A DNA stretch of 46,660 bases from Clostridia bacterium (GTDB lineage Bacteria; Bacillota; Clostridia; Oscillospirales; UBA644). The stretch's first letter is position 1. Each line of letters begins with the position of its first letter. Below are positions 33,692-41,979 of this stretch, piece by piece. Location of the stretch: the NCBI GenBank assembly GCA_017621705.1, contig JAGASR010000027.1:1-46660 (forward strand), written 5' to 3'. The notes below the pieces were generated by a model. That model ran no database searches and was not told the DNA's origin. It saw nothing but the letters and a program-made list of their open reading frames with translations. The translations under genes were made by a program, and so were the position numbers.

Positions 33692-34660
33692 TTATTCTCT
33701 TGCAAGTTTATATATTAAATCATATGCAAAATTCAGGTCTTCCATTGAGCAGTGATCCTGAACGAAATGGGTAGTACAGCATACCCAGCGTTTTCCCTTG
33801 AGCAGTCCGAAAACTCTGCGTATCTCAGCCTCAAGCTGATCCTGCGGAAGAAGACCGAGAGCTGTCTGAATACAGATGCCGCCGAGAATCGCAAATTTAT
33901 CCTGATATTTTTCAAGATAAACATCGTAACTCATGCCTGCGCTTTCCTGCCAGGGATGAATGAGATCAAATCCAATTTTTCCGATGCCGTCAAGAACCTT
34001 ATTTACACAGCCGTCGGAATGAAGGCTTGCAAAAACGCCCTTACTGTGAACATGATCGACGACCTTTTTCATATTCGGATAAATGATCTCCCACCAGAGA
34101 TCGGGGTTAAACATAAGGTCCGCCTGCGCGCCCCAGTCATCGGAAATATGTATCATATCAGCGCCTGCTTCTATGCAGCGATCGACAAAACCGATAGTCC
34201 ATTCTGCCTGACGAGCATAAAGTTCGCCGAGTTCATCGGGATACATCGCAAGATAAAGCAGATGATTTTCGATTCCGAACATACCGTTGAACTGTTCAAA
34301 GAAACCGGGGGTCTGAACGTAGCAAAAACGTTCTCTTTCTTTATGGAATCTGATAGCATCTCTCATTCCGTCATACGCTTCGGGAACATTTGGATCTGTA
34401 AAGAAATCGACATCGACAAGCAGATCGGGGGTGAATTCTCCGTTTTCTGCCCTTATTTTATCGAGAACGTCGCCTCTCCACGCACCGGGGCCTCCGAAAA
34501 TATGAGCCGCATCAAATTCGTATTTATCTTCAAAAGCAGCAACCGAACCGTATTCCTTGGAAATCTGTTCAGTAAGATTTGCGGAAACCCAACCATATAT
34601 AGGCTGACGGTCAACGGGTTTTCCGAGTATTGCGTTTGTTACTCTTTCCGTACTGTTCAT
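33692..34660 (-). CDS. URO-D-superfamily protein in a glycosidase operon, not HemE
   Basis: Protein of 322 residues. The start MNSTERVTNAILGKPVDRQP is typical of URO-D/methyltransferase-like proteins (family phrase R-x-x-A-x-x-x-x-x-P-D-R-x-P). An acidic pair, D174-D175 (HISDDWGAQADLM), precedes H214-S-D216-G-C, which replaces the H-x-C zinc motif of corrinoid methyltransferases. The heme-enzyme arginine motif is absent. The ATG at 34660 has GAGG 9 bases upstream; an upstream TTG in frame lacks this. It lies 17 bases after GH95 and 14 before GH127, so it is co-transcribed. The function is unknown; methyl-group or cofactor transfer is only a guess. Confidence 0.83.
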   Translation of the reverse strand: MNSTERVTNAILGKPVDRQPIYGWVSANLTEQISKEYGSVAAFEDKYEFDAAHIFGGPGAWRGDVLDKIRAENGEFTPDLLVDVDFFTDPNVPEAYDGMRDAIRFHKERERFCYVQTPGFFEQFNGMFGIENHLLYLAMYPDELGELYARQAEWTIGFVDRCIEAGADMIHISDDWGAQADLMFNPDLWWEIIYPNMKKVVDHVHSKGVFASLHSDGCVNKVLDGIGKIGFDLIHPWQESAGMSYDVYLEKYQDKFAILGGICIQTALGLLPQDQLEAEIRRVFGLLKGKRWVCCTTHFVQDHCSMEDLNFAYDLIYKLARE

Positions 34661-34677
34661 ATTATTAATCCTCAAAT

Positions 34678-36954
34678 TTATTTTTCGGTAACTTCTATTT
34701 TATCAGAATCAAGATCCCAGACAATATCGATCTTTTTACCGCCGCGGGCACGGAGACCGCGAACTGCACCCTTGCGCCATGAACTCGGCAAAGCGGGAAG
34801 GATTTTCAGCTCGCCTTCGGGAGTTGTCTGCAAGAGCATTTCGGCAATGCCTGCGCACGCTCCGTAGTTGCCGTCGATCTGGAACGGAGGATGAGCGTCG
34901 AAAAGATTAAGATAAGTTCCGCCGAAATAACCTTCTGTCTGCGTTTTTTCGGGATTTCTGCCTTCGACGGTAGTGAGCTGTGTCTTTAAAAGTTTAAGCG
35001 CATGGTCACCGTCTCCGAGGCGTGCCCACTGATTTATACGCCAGCCCATAGCCCAACCCGTGCTTTCATCGCCTCTGCGTTCAAGAGAAATGCGGCAGGC
35101 TTCGGCAAGTTCGGGAGTTTTTTCGGGAGTGATCTGACGCGCAGGATGAAGAGGATAAAGATGAGAGATATGGCGATGATGAATATCGCATTCTTTTGCA
35201 TTTTCCGCCCACTCGAGAAGTTCGCCATCGCTTCCGATGCCGAAAGGTTTGAGTCTGGGAAGGATATCTTTAAGTTCGAGAACAAATGCATCATCAAGTC
35301 CGAGAACTTTATCGGCTTCAATACAGATCTCGAAAACATCTCGTATAATGGACTGTGTCATGGTTGTGGAAGCTGAAAGACCGACACTCTTTCCGTCTTC
35401 GGTAAAGAATGCGTTTTCGGGAGAAGATGACGGTGCCATGACGAGCGTTCCGTCGATATCTTCGCACAACGTTGCACGGTAAAATTCAGCCGCTTTTTTA
35501 ACGAGAGGGAAGCCCTTTTCGCGAAGCCATTCTTTATTCTGTGTGTATTCGTAATTTTCCCAGATATGACGCATGAACCAGCCCGAAGCGAGCGGCCAGA
35601 CACAGAATCCGCCGTATCCGCTAAAATGTGCACCGACAGGAGTAGTCAGTCGCCAGAGGTCACAGTTATGGTGGCAGACAAAGCCCGGAGCACCGTAATA
35701 GTTTTCGGCAGTACGCGCGCCGCTGACAGCAATTTCTTCGATCATTTCAAGAAGCGGTTCGTTACATTCAGCAAGATCGACCATCATAGTCGGCCAATAG
35801 TTCATTTCCGTATTGATATTAACAGTATAATTTGAATTCCACGGAGCAACGACACGGTCATTCCATATACCCTGAAGGTTTGTGGGCTGAGTGCCTTTAC
35901 GAGATGCGGCAATCGTAAGATAACGTCCGAAATTGAAATAAAGAGCATAAAGCGCAGGATCTTCGCCGCCGTTTTCATGAGCGTAGAGACGTTTATCGGT
36001 AGCTTCAAATTTCTCGTTGCCGCCGCCGAGATCGAGGCTTACACGATCGTAAAGTTCGGAATGATCGGCAATATGAATAGCTTTGATATCATCGTAACCT
36101 TTTGCCATTGCGGCATCGAGCTCTGTTTTACAGGGTTCGATAAACGGCTTGCCTTCAAGTACGGGATGCTTATCCCAACCGTTAAAGCTTGTTCGGACGT
36201 TAAAATAAATGACAGCGCTGTCTGCTTTTTCAACGAAAAGACCGCCGCTGAGGCTTGAGTTACCGCCGTCGGTACTGATACGGGCTTCGGCATAATAACC
36301 GATACCTTTATCTTCGTCTGTTTGTCCGTATTCCATTTCACCTCGGCAATCGTTGTGCTTGCCAAATTCACGGACAACAATCGGACAGTTTCCCGTTATG
36401 GATGCGCAATTTTTCGTCTTTTCGGAAAAAGCGTGCAGCGCAGGGATAAGATTCATTGAAAAAGTAAGGGCTTTCGGCTTATCTGCGGAAAGTTTTATTA
36501 CCATGACCTGATTGGGATTACTGATAAAATATTCTCTTGTGTAATGAACTCCGCCGCAGTCATATTCAACCGTATGAATACCCTTGGAGATATCGAGAGA
36601 ACGTCTGTAATTTTCAATCAAATCGGGATGAGACATGTTAATAGTCAATTCACCGAGAGGCAGATACATCTGAGACCAGAGGTTTGTAAATTTTTCGTCG
36701 GCTATCTTCTGGGCTTCGGGATATTTGCGCTGCAATGCAAGATCACGCATCTGACGAAAAGTCGCGGGACCGTTTTCAATACTGTAAAAAGTAGGTTTAC
36801 CGCTCCAGAGAGTATCTTCGTTAAGGCCGATACGTTCATGCTTTGCGCCGCCATATACCATGGCTCCGATCCTGCCGTTTCCGAGGGGCAGAGCCTCGTT
36901 CCAGGTGGCAGCGCTTTCGCTGTACCATAAAATATTTGTACCGTTATTATTCAT
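34678..36954 (-). CDS. GH95-family alpha-L-fucosidase/alpha-L-galactosidase, cytoplasmic
   Basis: Protein of 758 residues, no signal peptide. The N-terminus [27 protein letters not shown] and NEDTLWSG are diagnostic of GH95. The catalytic part has [34 protein letters not shown] and [21 protein letters not shown], the last holding a catalytic-site aspartate. GH95 inverting enzymes remove alpha-1,2-L-fucose or L-galactose, as in xyloglucan, pectin or host glycans. AAGGAA precedes the ATG. It is the second gene of the operon, 14 bases after the first URO-D-like gene. Confidence 0.94.
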   Translation of the reverse strand: MNNNGTNILWYSESAATWNEALPLGNGRIGAMVYGGAKHERIGLNEDTLWSGKPTFYSIENGPATFRQMRDLALQRKYPEAQKIADEKFTNLWSQMYLPLGELTINMSHPDLIENYRRSLDISKGIHTVEYDCGGVHYTREYFISNPNQVMVIKLSADKPKALTFSMNLIPALHAFSEKTKNCASITGNCPIVVREFGKHNDCRGEMEYGQTDEDKGIGYYAEARISTDGGNSSLSGGLFVEKADSAVIYFNVRTSFNGWDKHPVLEGKPFIEPCKTELDAAMAKGYDDIKAIHIADHSELYDRVSLDLGGGNEKFEATDKRLYAHENGGEDPALYALYFNFGRYLTIAASRKGTQPTNLQGIWNDRVVAPWNSNYTVNINTEMNYWPTMMVDLAECNEPLLEMIEEIAVSGARTAENYYGAPGFVCHHNCDLWRLTTPVGAHFSGYGGFCVWPLASGWFMRHIWENYEYTQNKEWLREKGFPLVKKAAEFYRATLCEDIDGTLVMAPSSSPENAFFTEDGKSVGLSASTTMTQSIIRDVFEICIEADKVLGLDDAFVLELKDILPRLKPFGIGSDGELLEWAENAKECDIHHRHISHLYPLHPARQITPEKTPELAEACRISLERRGDESTGWAMGWRINQWARLGDGDHALKLLKTQLTTVEGRNPEKTQTEGYFGGTYLNLFDAHPPFQIDGNYGACAGIAEMLLQTTPEGELKILPALPSSWRKGAVRGLRARGGKKIDIVWDLDSDKIEVTEK

Positions 36955-36968
36955 ATATTAAAACTTCC

Positions 36969-38030
36969 TTAATGACAGAGTGATTTTGCAAGCTTAATAA
37001 CATCTTCGGCTTCTTCTCTGTCTTTAACGCCGCCGTAGCAGATCTGAAGACCTTTATGGGAAAGATTACGCATTAAAAACTCTACTTCATCTCTTTCCGG
37101 GAGAAGAACAAGGCCTTTGCCTGCTTTCTGTATTTTCTGAAGAGCTTCGATATTATCGGAAGTTCTCGGCTGACCTGCAACACGGGTCCATTGAATATTG
37201 TTGATGCCTTTTACCGAAAGGATCATATCGAGATGACGAAGCTGTTCGACACCGTCAAGATGATATGTACAATAATCAAACGCAGAAGATGTCTCTTCCA
37301 GCTCGGGAAGGACAAATTCTTCGAACATTTTCGGAGAGATCATGCAGGAATAGTCGCACTGAAGCTGTAAATGACGGCCCGGCGCCCAAAGCTGCATCCA
37401 TGAATGAGTTGAACCTCCGAGGTTGTTTTCTTTAACGATCTCGAAAACTTCTGCCTGCGTTTCTTTCCATGCCGCAGTTATTCTGTCTCTTGCTTCGTGA
37501 ACAAAATCGGGGTTTTCGATCATGTCAAGCAAAAGATTCTCTGTTCCGCGAAGATGTGCAAGAGCATCGATTATACCGCAGTTGTCATTCATTGCAACGA
37601 AATAATTATCTTTTGCAAGGTCAACAAGTCCTTGGGTTATCTTTCTGTGCGGTTCAAATTTGGATTTATCAAACTGAATGAGGTCAATGTCGGGTTCTTT
37701 TATTATCGGTTCAAACCAGATCGTTCCGGGAGTATAGTTCGGAACACTTCCGAAATACTGACACTCGCCCGCAACTCCGAAATCGAGAATTCTCGACGGA
37801 ATACATTCATAAAGATATTCCGTTCTTTCACAGCCGTTCATCATGCCCTCGTGCATACGCTGAGGATCGGTGTACGCCTCTTCGGGGGTTGCAGGTCTGT
37901 TCGGGAAAAGCTCCTTGCCCCCTACCCTTGCGGTCGATATCGCAAGACAGCAGCGGTCGGTGGAACTGTGTTCCCAATATGCCTCGTAATGCTTTTTAGC
38001 ATCTTCCCAATTATCTTTATATCTGATCAT
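36969..38030 (-). CDS. Divergent URO-D-superfamily protein heading the GH95-GH127 operon
   Basis: Protein of 353 residues, a distant member of the URO-D / cobalamin-dependent methyltransferase-like TIM barrel group. The N-terminus is unlike the others (NWEDAKKHYEAYWEHSSTDRCCLAI). Later elements fit: MNDNCGIIDALAHLRG, STHSWMQLWAPGRH, MISPKMFEEFVLPEL, then H257-L-D259-G at the position of the zinc motif. No heme-enzyme arginine motif. The start ATG has GGTGA 5 bases upstream, a weaker binding site. First gene of a four-gene unit with a clear promoter. Molecular function unknown. Confidence 0.78.
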   Translation of the reverse strand: MIRYKDNWEDAKKHYEAYWEHSSTDRCCLAISTARVGGKELFPNRPATPEEAYTDPQRMHEGMMNGCERTEYLYECIPSRILDFGVAGECQYFGSVPNYTPGTIWFEPIIKEPDIDLIQFDKSKFEPHRKITQGLVDLAKDNYFVAMNDNCGIIDALAHLRGTENLLLDMIENPDFVHEARDRITAAWKETQAEVFEIVKENNLGGSTHSWMQLWAPGRHLQLQCDYSCMISPKMFEEFVLPELEETSSAFDYCTYHLDGVEQLRHLDMILSVKGINNIQWTRVAGQPRTSDNIEALQKIQKAGKGLVLLPERDEVEFLMRNLSHKGLQICYGGVKDREEAEDVIKLAKSLCH

Positions 38031-38065
38031 GATATCACCATGTCCTATTTTGTTTTATATGCAAA

Positions 38066-38094
38066 AGTATACCATAAATTAAATCGGATTGCAA
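38066..38094 (-). promoter_or_regulatory. SigA promoter of the URO-D / GH95 / URO-D / GH127 operon
   Basis: TTGCAA (38089-38094), 17 bases, TATACT (38066-38071) on the minus strand. Confidence 0.78.
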
Positions 38095-38105
38095 TAGTAA
38101 AGCGA

Positions 38106-38137
38106 TAAAAAAAGTTAACCGAAGTAAATCGGTTAAC
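38106..38137 (-). terminator. Terminator after the AGE-family gene
   Basis: Stem GTTAACCGA (38114-38122) with TCGGTTAAC (38129-38137), then seven T's on the minus strand. It separates the epimerase unit from the operon promoter just downstream. Confidence 0.85.
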
Positions 38138-38204
38138 CATTTTTGCTGTATTGATTTGATTTTCAATAATTATAAAAAGCTACGTATCGAGCGTTCAACG
38201 GGAA

Positions 38205-39365
38205 TTACTCCGCATATCGCATTATACTTCCGTCGGCATCCATAACCGCCATCATAATATAAAGACGCGGAATATGGAACGGACCTTTGAAAATATTGCC
38301 CTTGAGCGTTGTCGAAACGCTGTTATCGTAATGCAGATAGCCGTACCATTCGCCGTCAGAACCGTCAACAAAATACTTCTCACAGTATGATTCAAAACAT
38401 TTATACCAATCGTTATACTTTTCTTCGCCGAAAAGTTGATAAGCCATACGCATCGCGATCATTGTTTCGCACTGCGGCCACCACAGCTTCATATCCCATT
38501 CAAGCTGTACGGGCGGATGACCGCAAACATCGGTAAACGAAATAAGTCCGCCGTGCTTATCGTCAAAACCAAGGGGAAGCGTGATCTCTATAATACGTTT
38601 GCCTGCCTCGACAGCCTCTTTATTATCTGTAAGCATGCCTTCAAGCATAACGAACCAGGCAGCTTCCATAGAATGACCGGGATTGACAGTCCTTCCGCTC
38701 ATCGTATCGGAGAAAGTGCCGTCAATATTAACACTTTCAAGAAGAGCTTTTTCGGTAAGATAACCGCCGTGAAGGATCTCATCAAGACACTCTTTGCAGA
38801 TCACATTATACTTTTCTTTGTTTAAATCATTCATCGAACGCATGGTCTGCGCAGTAGAAAGCATGATCATAACGGGAGAAAGCGCTTTCATAGAACGGTT
38901 TTCGGGGTCGATCTTAGGTTCATTTTTACGAACACCCGTAAAGCATTCGTAGGCGACCGTGAAATATTTTTCGGCATCGGCTCTTACTTTTTCATAACCC
39001 GTTGCTTTATAAAGCTCGGCGCAACCTATCGCGGCAAAAGTTTCAGAAAAATAATAACGGCGTTTCTGCAATCCTCTGCCGTCCTCGGTGACCGTAAAAT
39101 ACATTCTGCCGTCGGTATCTGTGCAGGTATCGAGAAAAGAATATATTTTCTTTGCCGCTTCGAGATATTTCGGATTTTTTTCTATGACATTATACGCTTT
39201 TGCAAAGGACCACAAAGCACGTCCCTGAAACCAAACGCTCTTATCACGACCGTAGATATTGCCTTTTTTATCAAGGCATGTAAATATTCCGCCGTTAACC
39301 TCGTCGATAGCATTATCCAGCCAGAAAGGAAGAATATTTGTTATTAAATCGTTTTTATAATTCAT
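38205..39365 (-). CDS. AGE-family sugar 2-epimerase (N-acylglucosamine or cellobiose 2-epimerase type)
   Basis: Protein of 386 residues with the (alpha/alpha)6 barrel of the AGE family: VNGGIFTCLDKKGNIYGRDKSVWFQGRALWSFA, YFSETFAAIGCAELY, NPGHSMEAAWFVM with a catalytic histidine, KLWWPQCETMIAM and KGPFHIPRLYIM with the second histidine. Members interconvert mannose and glucose configurations in free sugars, N-acylhexosamines or beta-1,4-disaccharides; the exact substrate is open. GGGAG with a 7-base spacer precedes the ATG. It is its own unit but flanks the glycosidase operon, so it may process released oligosaccharides. Confidence 0.9.
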   Translation of the reverse strand: MNYKNDLITNILPFWLDNAIDEVNGGIFTCLDKKGNIYGRDKSVWFQGRALWSFAKAYNVIEKNPKYLEAAKKIYSFLDTCTDTDGRMYFTVTEDGRGLQKRRYYFSETFAAIGCAELYKATGYEKVRADAEKYFTVAYECFTGVRKNEPKIDPENRSMKALSPVMIMLSTAQTMRSMNDLNKEKYNVICKECLDEILHGGYLTEKALLESVNIDGTFSDTMSGRTVNPGHSMEAAWFVMLEGMLTDNKEAVEAGKRIIEITLPLGFDDKHGGLISFTDVCGHPPVQLEWDMKLWWPQCETMIAMRMAYQLFGEEKYNDWYKCFESYCEKYFVDGSDGEWYGYLHYDNSVSTTLKGNIFKGPFHIPRLYIMMAVMDADGSIMRYAE

Positions 39366-39487
39366 AATTTTGCTCCCATACGTGTCTTCTGTAAAACTAA
39401 AGAACCGACCTGAGTTTGTTAAAGTTTTTCAAACAGATCTACTATTGCACAATTTTCAATAAATCTGCCCACAACTCTACATGAAGG

Positions 39488-39516
39488 ATATTACCATAAA
39501 ATGCACTTTTTGTCAA
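39488..39516 (-). promoter_or_regulatory. SigA promoter for the AGE-family gene
   Basis: TTGACA (39511-39516), 17 bases, TAATAT (39488-39493) on the minus strand; the leader is about 115 bases and shows no strong structure. Confidence 0.72.
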
Positions 39517-39550
39517 TACGATCCCATTACAGTATTTGATTTGTATATAA

Positions 39551-39579
39551 AATTTGTGCAGACAACTCTTGCACAAATT
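39551..39579 (-). terminator. Terminator after the GNAT gene
   Basis: Ten-base perfect stem AATTTGTGCA (39551-39560) with TGCACAAATT (39570-39579), followed on the minus strand by TTATA. Confidence 0.72.
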
Positions 39580-39602
39580 CTATGTTTGAAACAGGCCGCC
39601 TT

Positions 39603-40049
39603 TTACAGCCATTTTAAGCAGGAATGCTTTTTATCGATCTCAAAACCGTTTTTACGATAAAAATTCAGTGTGCTTTCTTTGTTGGAACCGGTTTCAAGGA
39701 ACAGTTTGTAGCAATTCTTTTCCTTGGCAATTTCCGTTGCACGTTCAAGCAAACGAGAAGCATATCCTTTATTACGATAATCAGCGTGAGTTACTACATT
39801 TTCAATGACGGCAAAAGGTCTGACATTGTGAGTAAGGCTTTCGATAATAGCCATTTGAACAGATGAGACCACTTGATTATCTTCTTCAAGCACAAGTAAG
39901 TAAATATTCTCATCTTTCTCAAATTTATCAAGCATCTTTTTCCACAAAGACATGTCTTGTTCTTCAGTCGGAGAGTACTTGGTCAGGTGTTCAAAATATA
40001 ATACCTTTAACGCCTCTGCGTCCGATGGGATTGCTTTTCGGATGTTCAT
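39603..40049 (-). CDS. GNAT-family N-acetyltransferase
   Basis: Protein of 148 residues with the GNAT fold. The acetyl-CoA loop is VVTHADYRNKGYASRLLERA (R/Q-x-x-G-x-A/G type), with the C-terminal NFYRKNGFE motif. It acetylates an amine of unknown identity. The ATG at 40049 is preferred because GGAAGAAG lies before it; the ATG five codons upstream has none. A promoter lies about 190 bases upstream, leaving a long untranslated leader. Confidence 0.87.
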   Translation of the reverse strand: MNIRKAIPSDAEALKVLYFEHLTKYSPTEEQDMSLWKKMLDKFEKDENIYLLVLEEDNQVVSSVQMAIIESLTHNVRPFAVIENVVTHADYRNKGYASRLLERATEIAKEKNCYKLFLETGSNKESTLNFYRKNGFEIDKKHSCLKWL

Positions 40050-40241
40050 AAATACTTCTTCCATAATTACAAAATACGTTTATTGGCAGAGAAATGGTAT
40101 CAATTCCCCGAAAAATCGGTGAAAAAAATTTCGTTATTCTTTTCCGATAAGTGATACTTAGCTCGTACCAAATCTTCAAATGGCTTTGAGGTTTAATATA
40201 AAAGGGGGATGTAAAGGTCGTGCTCCTTTTGGAACAATTTT

Positions 40242-40270
40242 ATTATAGCAGAAAAATCTGAACAATTCAA
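40242..40270 (-). promoter_or_regulatory. SigA promoter for the GNAT gene
   Basis: TTGAAT (40265-40270), 17 bases, TATAAT (40242-40247) on the minus strand. The leader between here and 40049 is about 185 bases and contains an AAAAGGAG without a start codon at a usable distance. Confidence 0.68.
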
Positions 40271-40323
40271 CGATATCTATACTTTTTGTGCTATAGTTTT
40301 GTCTGTAAAATATATTTTTTATA

Positions 40324-41301
40324 TTATTTCTCCTTGGTGCAGTATCTCGTATAACTCGTGAACTTCAAATTCACGCCAAGTGAACGTGCCAAATCGGCAA
40401 TAGTGCTTTCGTCATCGTCGGTATACCAACATCCGCTAATGACACTATCAATTTTACTGAAACCTGCAAGCACCGTATCCTCATATAAATCTTCAAACAC
40501 ATCGGGGCGTTTTTGGGTCAAAACCCTTTGTGCTTCTTCGGGGAGAGCTGCAAGCGTTTCCTTGTTTACAAAACCTGTTGATGTAATGAGTTTTCCACCG
40601 GGCTTCAACACTCTGAAAGCTTCTTTTAACGCTTTAGATTTTACACCTTCACAATTACCAATGCCTCCACCATCCGAGATGATGTCTATACTGTTATCCT
40701 TAAAAGGCATATTGCAAAAATCGAAAGCAGCGTAATAGATATTGGGCGAATCGAGCGATTTATCCAAGAAAGATTTCCACTCACGAACAACCGTGGGAGA
40801 AAGATCGCTGATTATAACCATTGCATTCGGATTTGCTTTGAGAATGTAGGGCATATATCCACCACCGGGACCTGCACCGATTTCAAGAATGATTCCATCA
40901 CAAGAAGCAATCTGCTTTCCGACGCCATCCATATAGGCGTTGTCGGCTCTTGAACATTCCCAATTACGCTTTATCCATTTGCCGCGTTGTATTTCATTTG
41001 CCCATTCGATATTATAATCACGTTCCTGTTCCGGTACAAAATAGGCTATTCCAGAACGTCCGGTTTCCTTGCCGGTTAATTCACAAAGCAGATCAACATC
41101 TTCAAGCATTTCGTTAATTGTAACCTTGTACAGATGGGATAGCTCCAACAATATATCTATGTCCGGTACTGCATTTCCGCACTCCCATTTTGAGACAGCC
41201 TGCGAAGTAACGCCGAGCTTTTCGGCTAAATCTGTTTGCGACAAACCCGCTTTTCGTCTGAGTACAGACATTCTTTTTCCAAAATGAATTTTGTTCACCA
41301 T
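40324..41301 (-). CDS. XRE helix-turn-helix fused to a SAM-dependent methyltransferase
   Basis: Protein of 325 residues. Residues 1 to about 65 are an XRE DNA-binding domain (MSVLRRKAGLSQTDLAEKLGVTSQAVSKWE). From about 115 a class I methyltransferase follows, with motif I ILEIGAGPGGGYMPYILK, an acidic residue after the second strand (VIISDLSP) and LKPGGKLITSTGF after a DIISDGGG stretch. The target is unknown; the fusion could be a regulator that modifies a small molecule such as an antibiotic or signal, or a ligand sensor built on a methyltransferase fold. AGAGG with an 8-base spacer precedes the ATG. The -10 is TATAAT, the -35 poor. Confidence 0.82.
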   Translation of the reverse strand: MVNKIHFGKRMSVLRRKAGLSQTDLAEKLGVTSQAVSKWECGNAVPDIDILLELSHLYKVTINEMLEDVDLLCELTGKETGRSGIAYFVPEQERDYNIEWANEIQRGKWIKRNWECSRADNAYMDGVGKQIASCDGIILEIGAGPGGGYMPYILKANPNAMVIISDLSPTVVREWKSFLDKSLDSPNIYYAAFDFCNMPFKDNSIDIISDGGGIGNCEGVKSKALKEAFRVLKPGGKLITSTGFVNKETLAALPEEAQRVLTQKRPDVFEDLYEDTVLAGFSKIDSVISGCWYTDDDESTIADLARSLGVNLKFTSYTRYCTKEK

Positions 41302-41462
41302 AATTCACACCTCTTTCTTATTGGTGCTTATATTATACCACACTTTTCAGACGCATTGGAAGCGACGGGTTGTTACACAAGTTTGGTTGCCTACAACTGC
41401 TGGTTGGAGTAAGGTTAATAAATTTGATAAATCTATTAAATCACACCTAGTCTGCCTTATTA

Positions 41463-41496
41463 GTGGTATCAATTTGGGATCATTTGTGGTATCAAT
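41463..41496. repeat. Direct repeat GTGGTATCAAT, two copies 23 bp apart
   Basis: Perfect 11-base copies at 41463-41473 and 41486-41496. TGGTATCAAT occurs again at 40095-40104. The remaining sequence at 41302-41560 has no gene that I can support. Confidence 0.55.
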
Positions 41497-41513
41497 AATT
41501 TGTTGTTTGTAAA

Positions 41514-41547
41514 AAGTGCCCGAAAACACAGTGTTTTCTGGGCACTT
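41514..41547 (-). terminator. Strong terminator on the chromosome side of the element end
   Basis: Sixteen-pair stem (AAGTGCCC-GAAAACAC with GTGTTTTC-GGGCACTT, one bulged T) followed by TTTTAC on the minus strand. No minus-strand gene now reads into it, as expected if guaA once ended just upstream. Confidence 0.82.
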
Positions 41548-41560
41548 GAAAGCCATATGG

Positions 41561-41574
41561 TATTATTCCCACTC
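41561..41574 (-). other. Candidate attachment-site core matching the 3' end of guaA
   Basis: The minus strand reads GAGTGGGAATAATA, the codons Glu-Trp-Glu-stop that end many bacterial guaA genes, a known target of integrating elements. The codons before it here do not match GuaA, so this would be the element-chromosome junction away from the intact gene. Confidence 0.45.
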
Positions 41575-41893
41575 GCTTCGGAAACTTTTATCCGGTGTCT
41601 CTTTTAGGCGTTTTAGGTACTAATTCAGCTTATTTCCCCACGAAATCATCCGTTTTTCTCTCTCATCTCACTGGTCTCAGCGTATTTGGCATCAAATTGA
41701 CCTCACGATTTGTCCTCACTTTTCGCCGGATTGACGGGGAGAAAATCGGATTACTCATTTAGAATTTGAAGACAAATCTCTGAAATCTCAGGAGTTTTGT
41801 TCCGGTGGCTTCGGAGTTGAGTCAAAAAAGACTTATTGACGAGGGATCATGCTGCTGGGCTTGCAGGTTAGAGTAAAGGGCTTTTCCTGTAAG
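41575..41893. other. Non-coding end of the integrative element
   Basis: About 320 bases without a supportable gene on either strand. It contains a tandem TTTTAGGcgTTTTAGG and several short repeats. A minus-strand promoter at 41901-41929 would transcribe it toward the junction. Confidence 0.5.
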
Positions 41894-41900
41894 CATCCTC

Positions 41901-41929
41901 ATTATACTATATAAAAAGTCAGAATACAA
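41901..41929 (-). promoter_or_regulatory. Orphan outward-facing promoter near the element end
   Basis: TTGTAT (41924-41929), 17 bases, TATAAT (41901-41906) on the minus strand, directly after the PemK-type gene's terminator, with no open reading frame downstream. Confidence 0.55.
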
Positions 41930-41936
41930 GGATGAG

Positions 41937-41969
41937 AAAAGGCCCGCAGCATAATACTGCGAGCCTTTT
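41937..41969 (-). terminator. Terminator after the PemK-type toxin gene
   Basis: Thirteen-base arms 41937-41949 and 41957-41969 with one mismatch, ending in TTTTCTCAT on the minus strand. Confidence 0.82.
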
Positions 41970-41979
41970 GCATATTGTG

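Noticed and set aside
39991..40179. A 62-aa frame in the GNAT leader
   Set aside because: It overlaps the GNAT gene in another frame and has no usable start signals.
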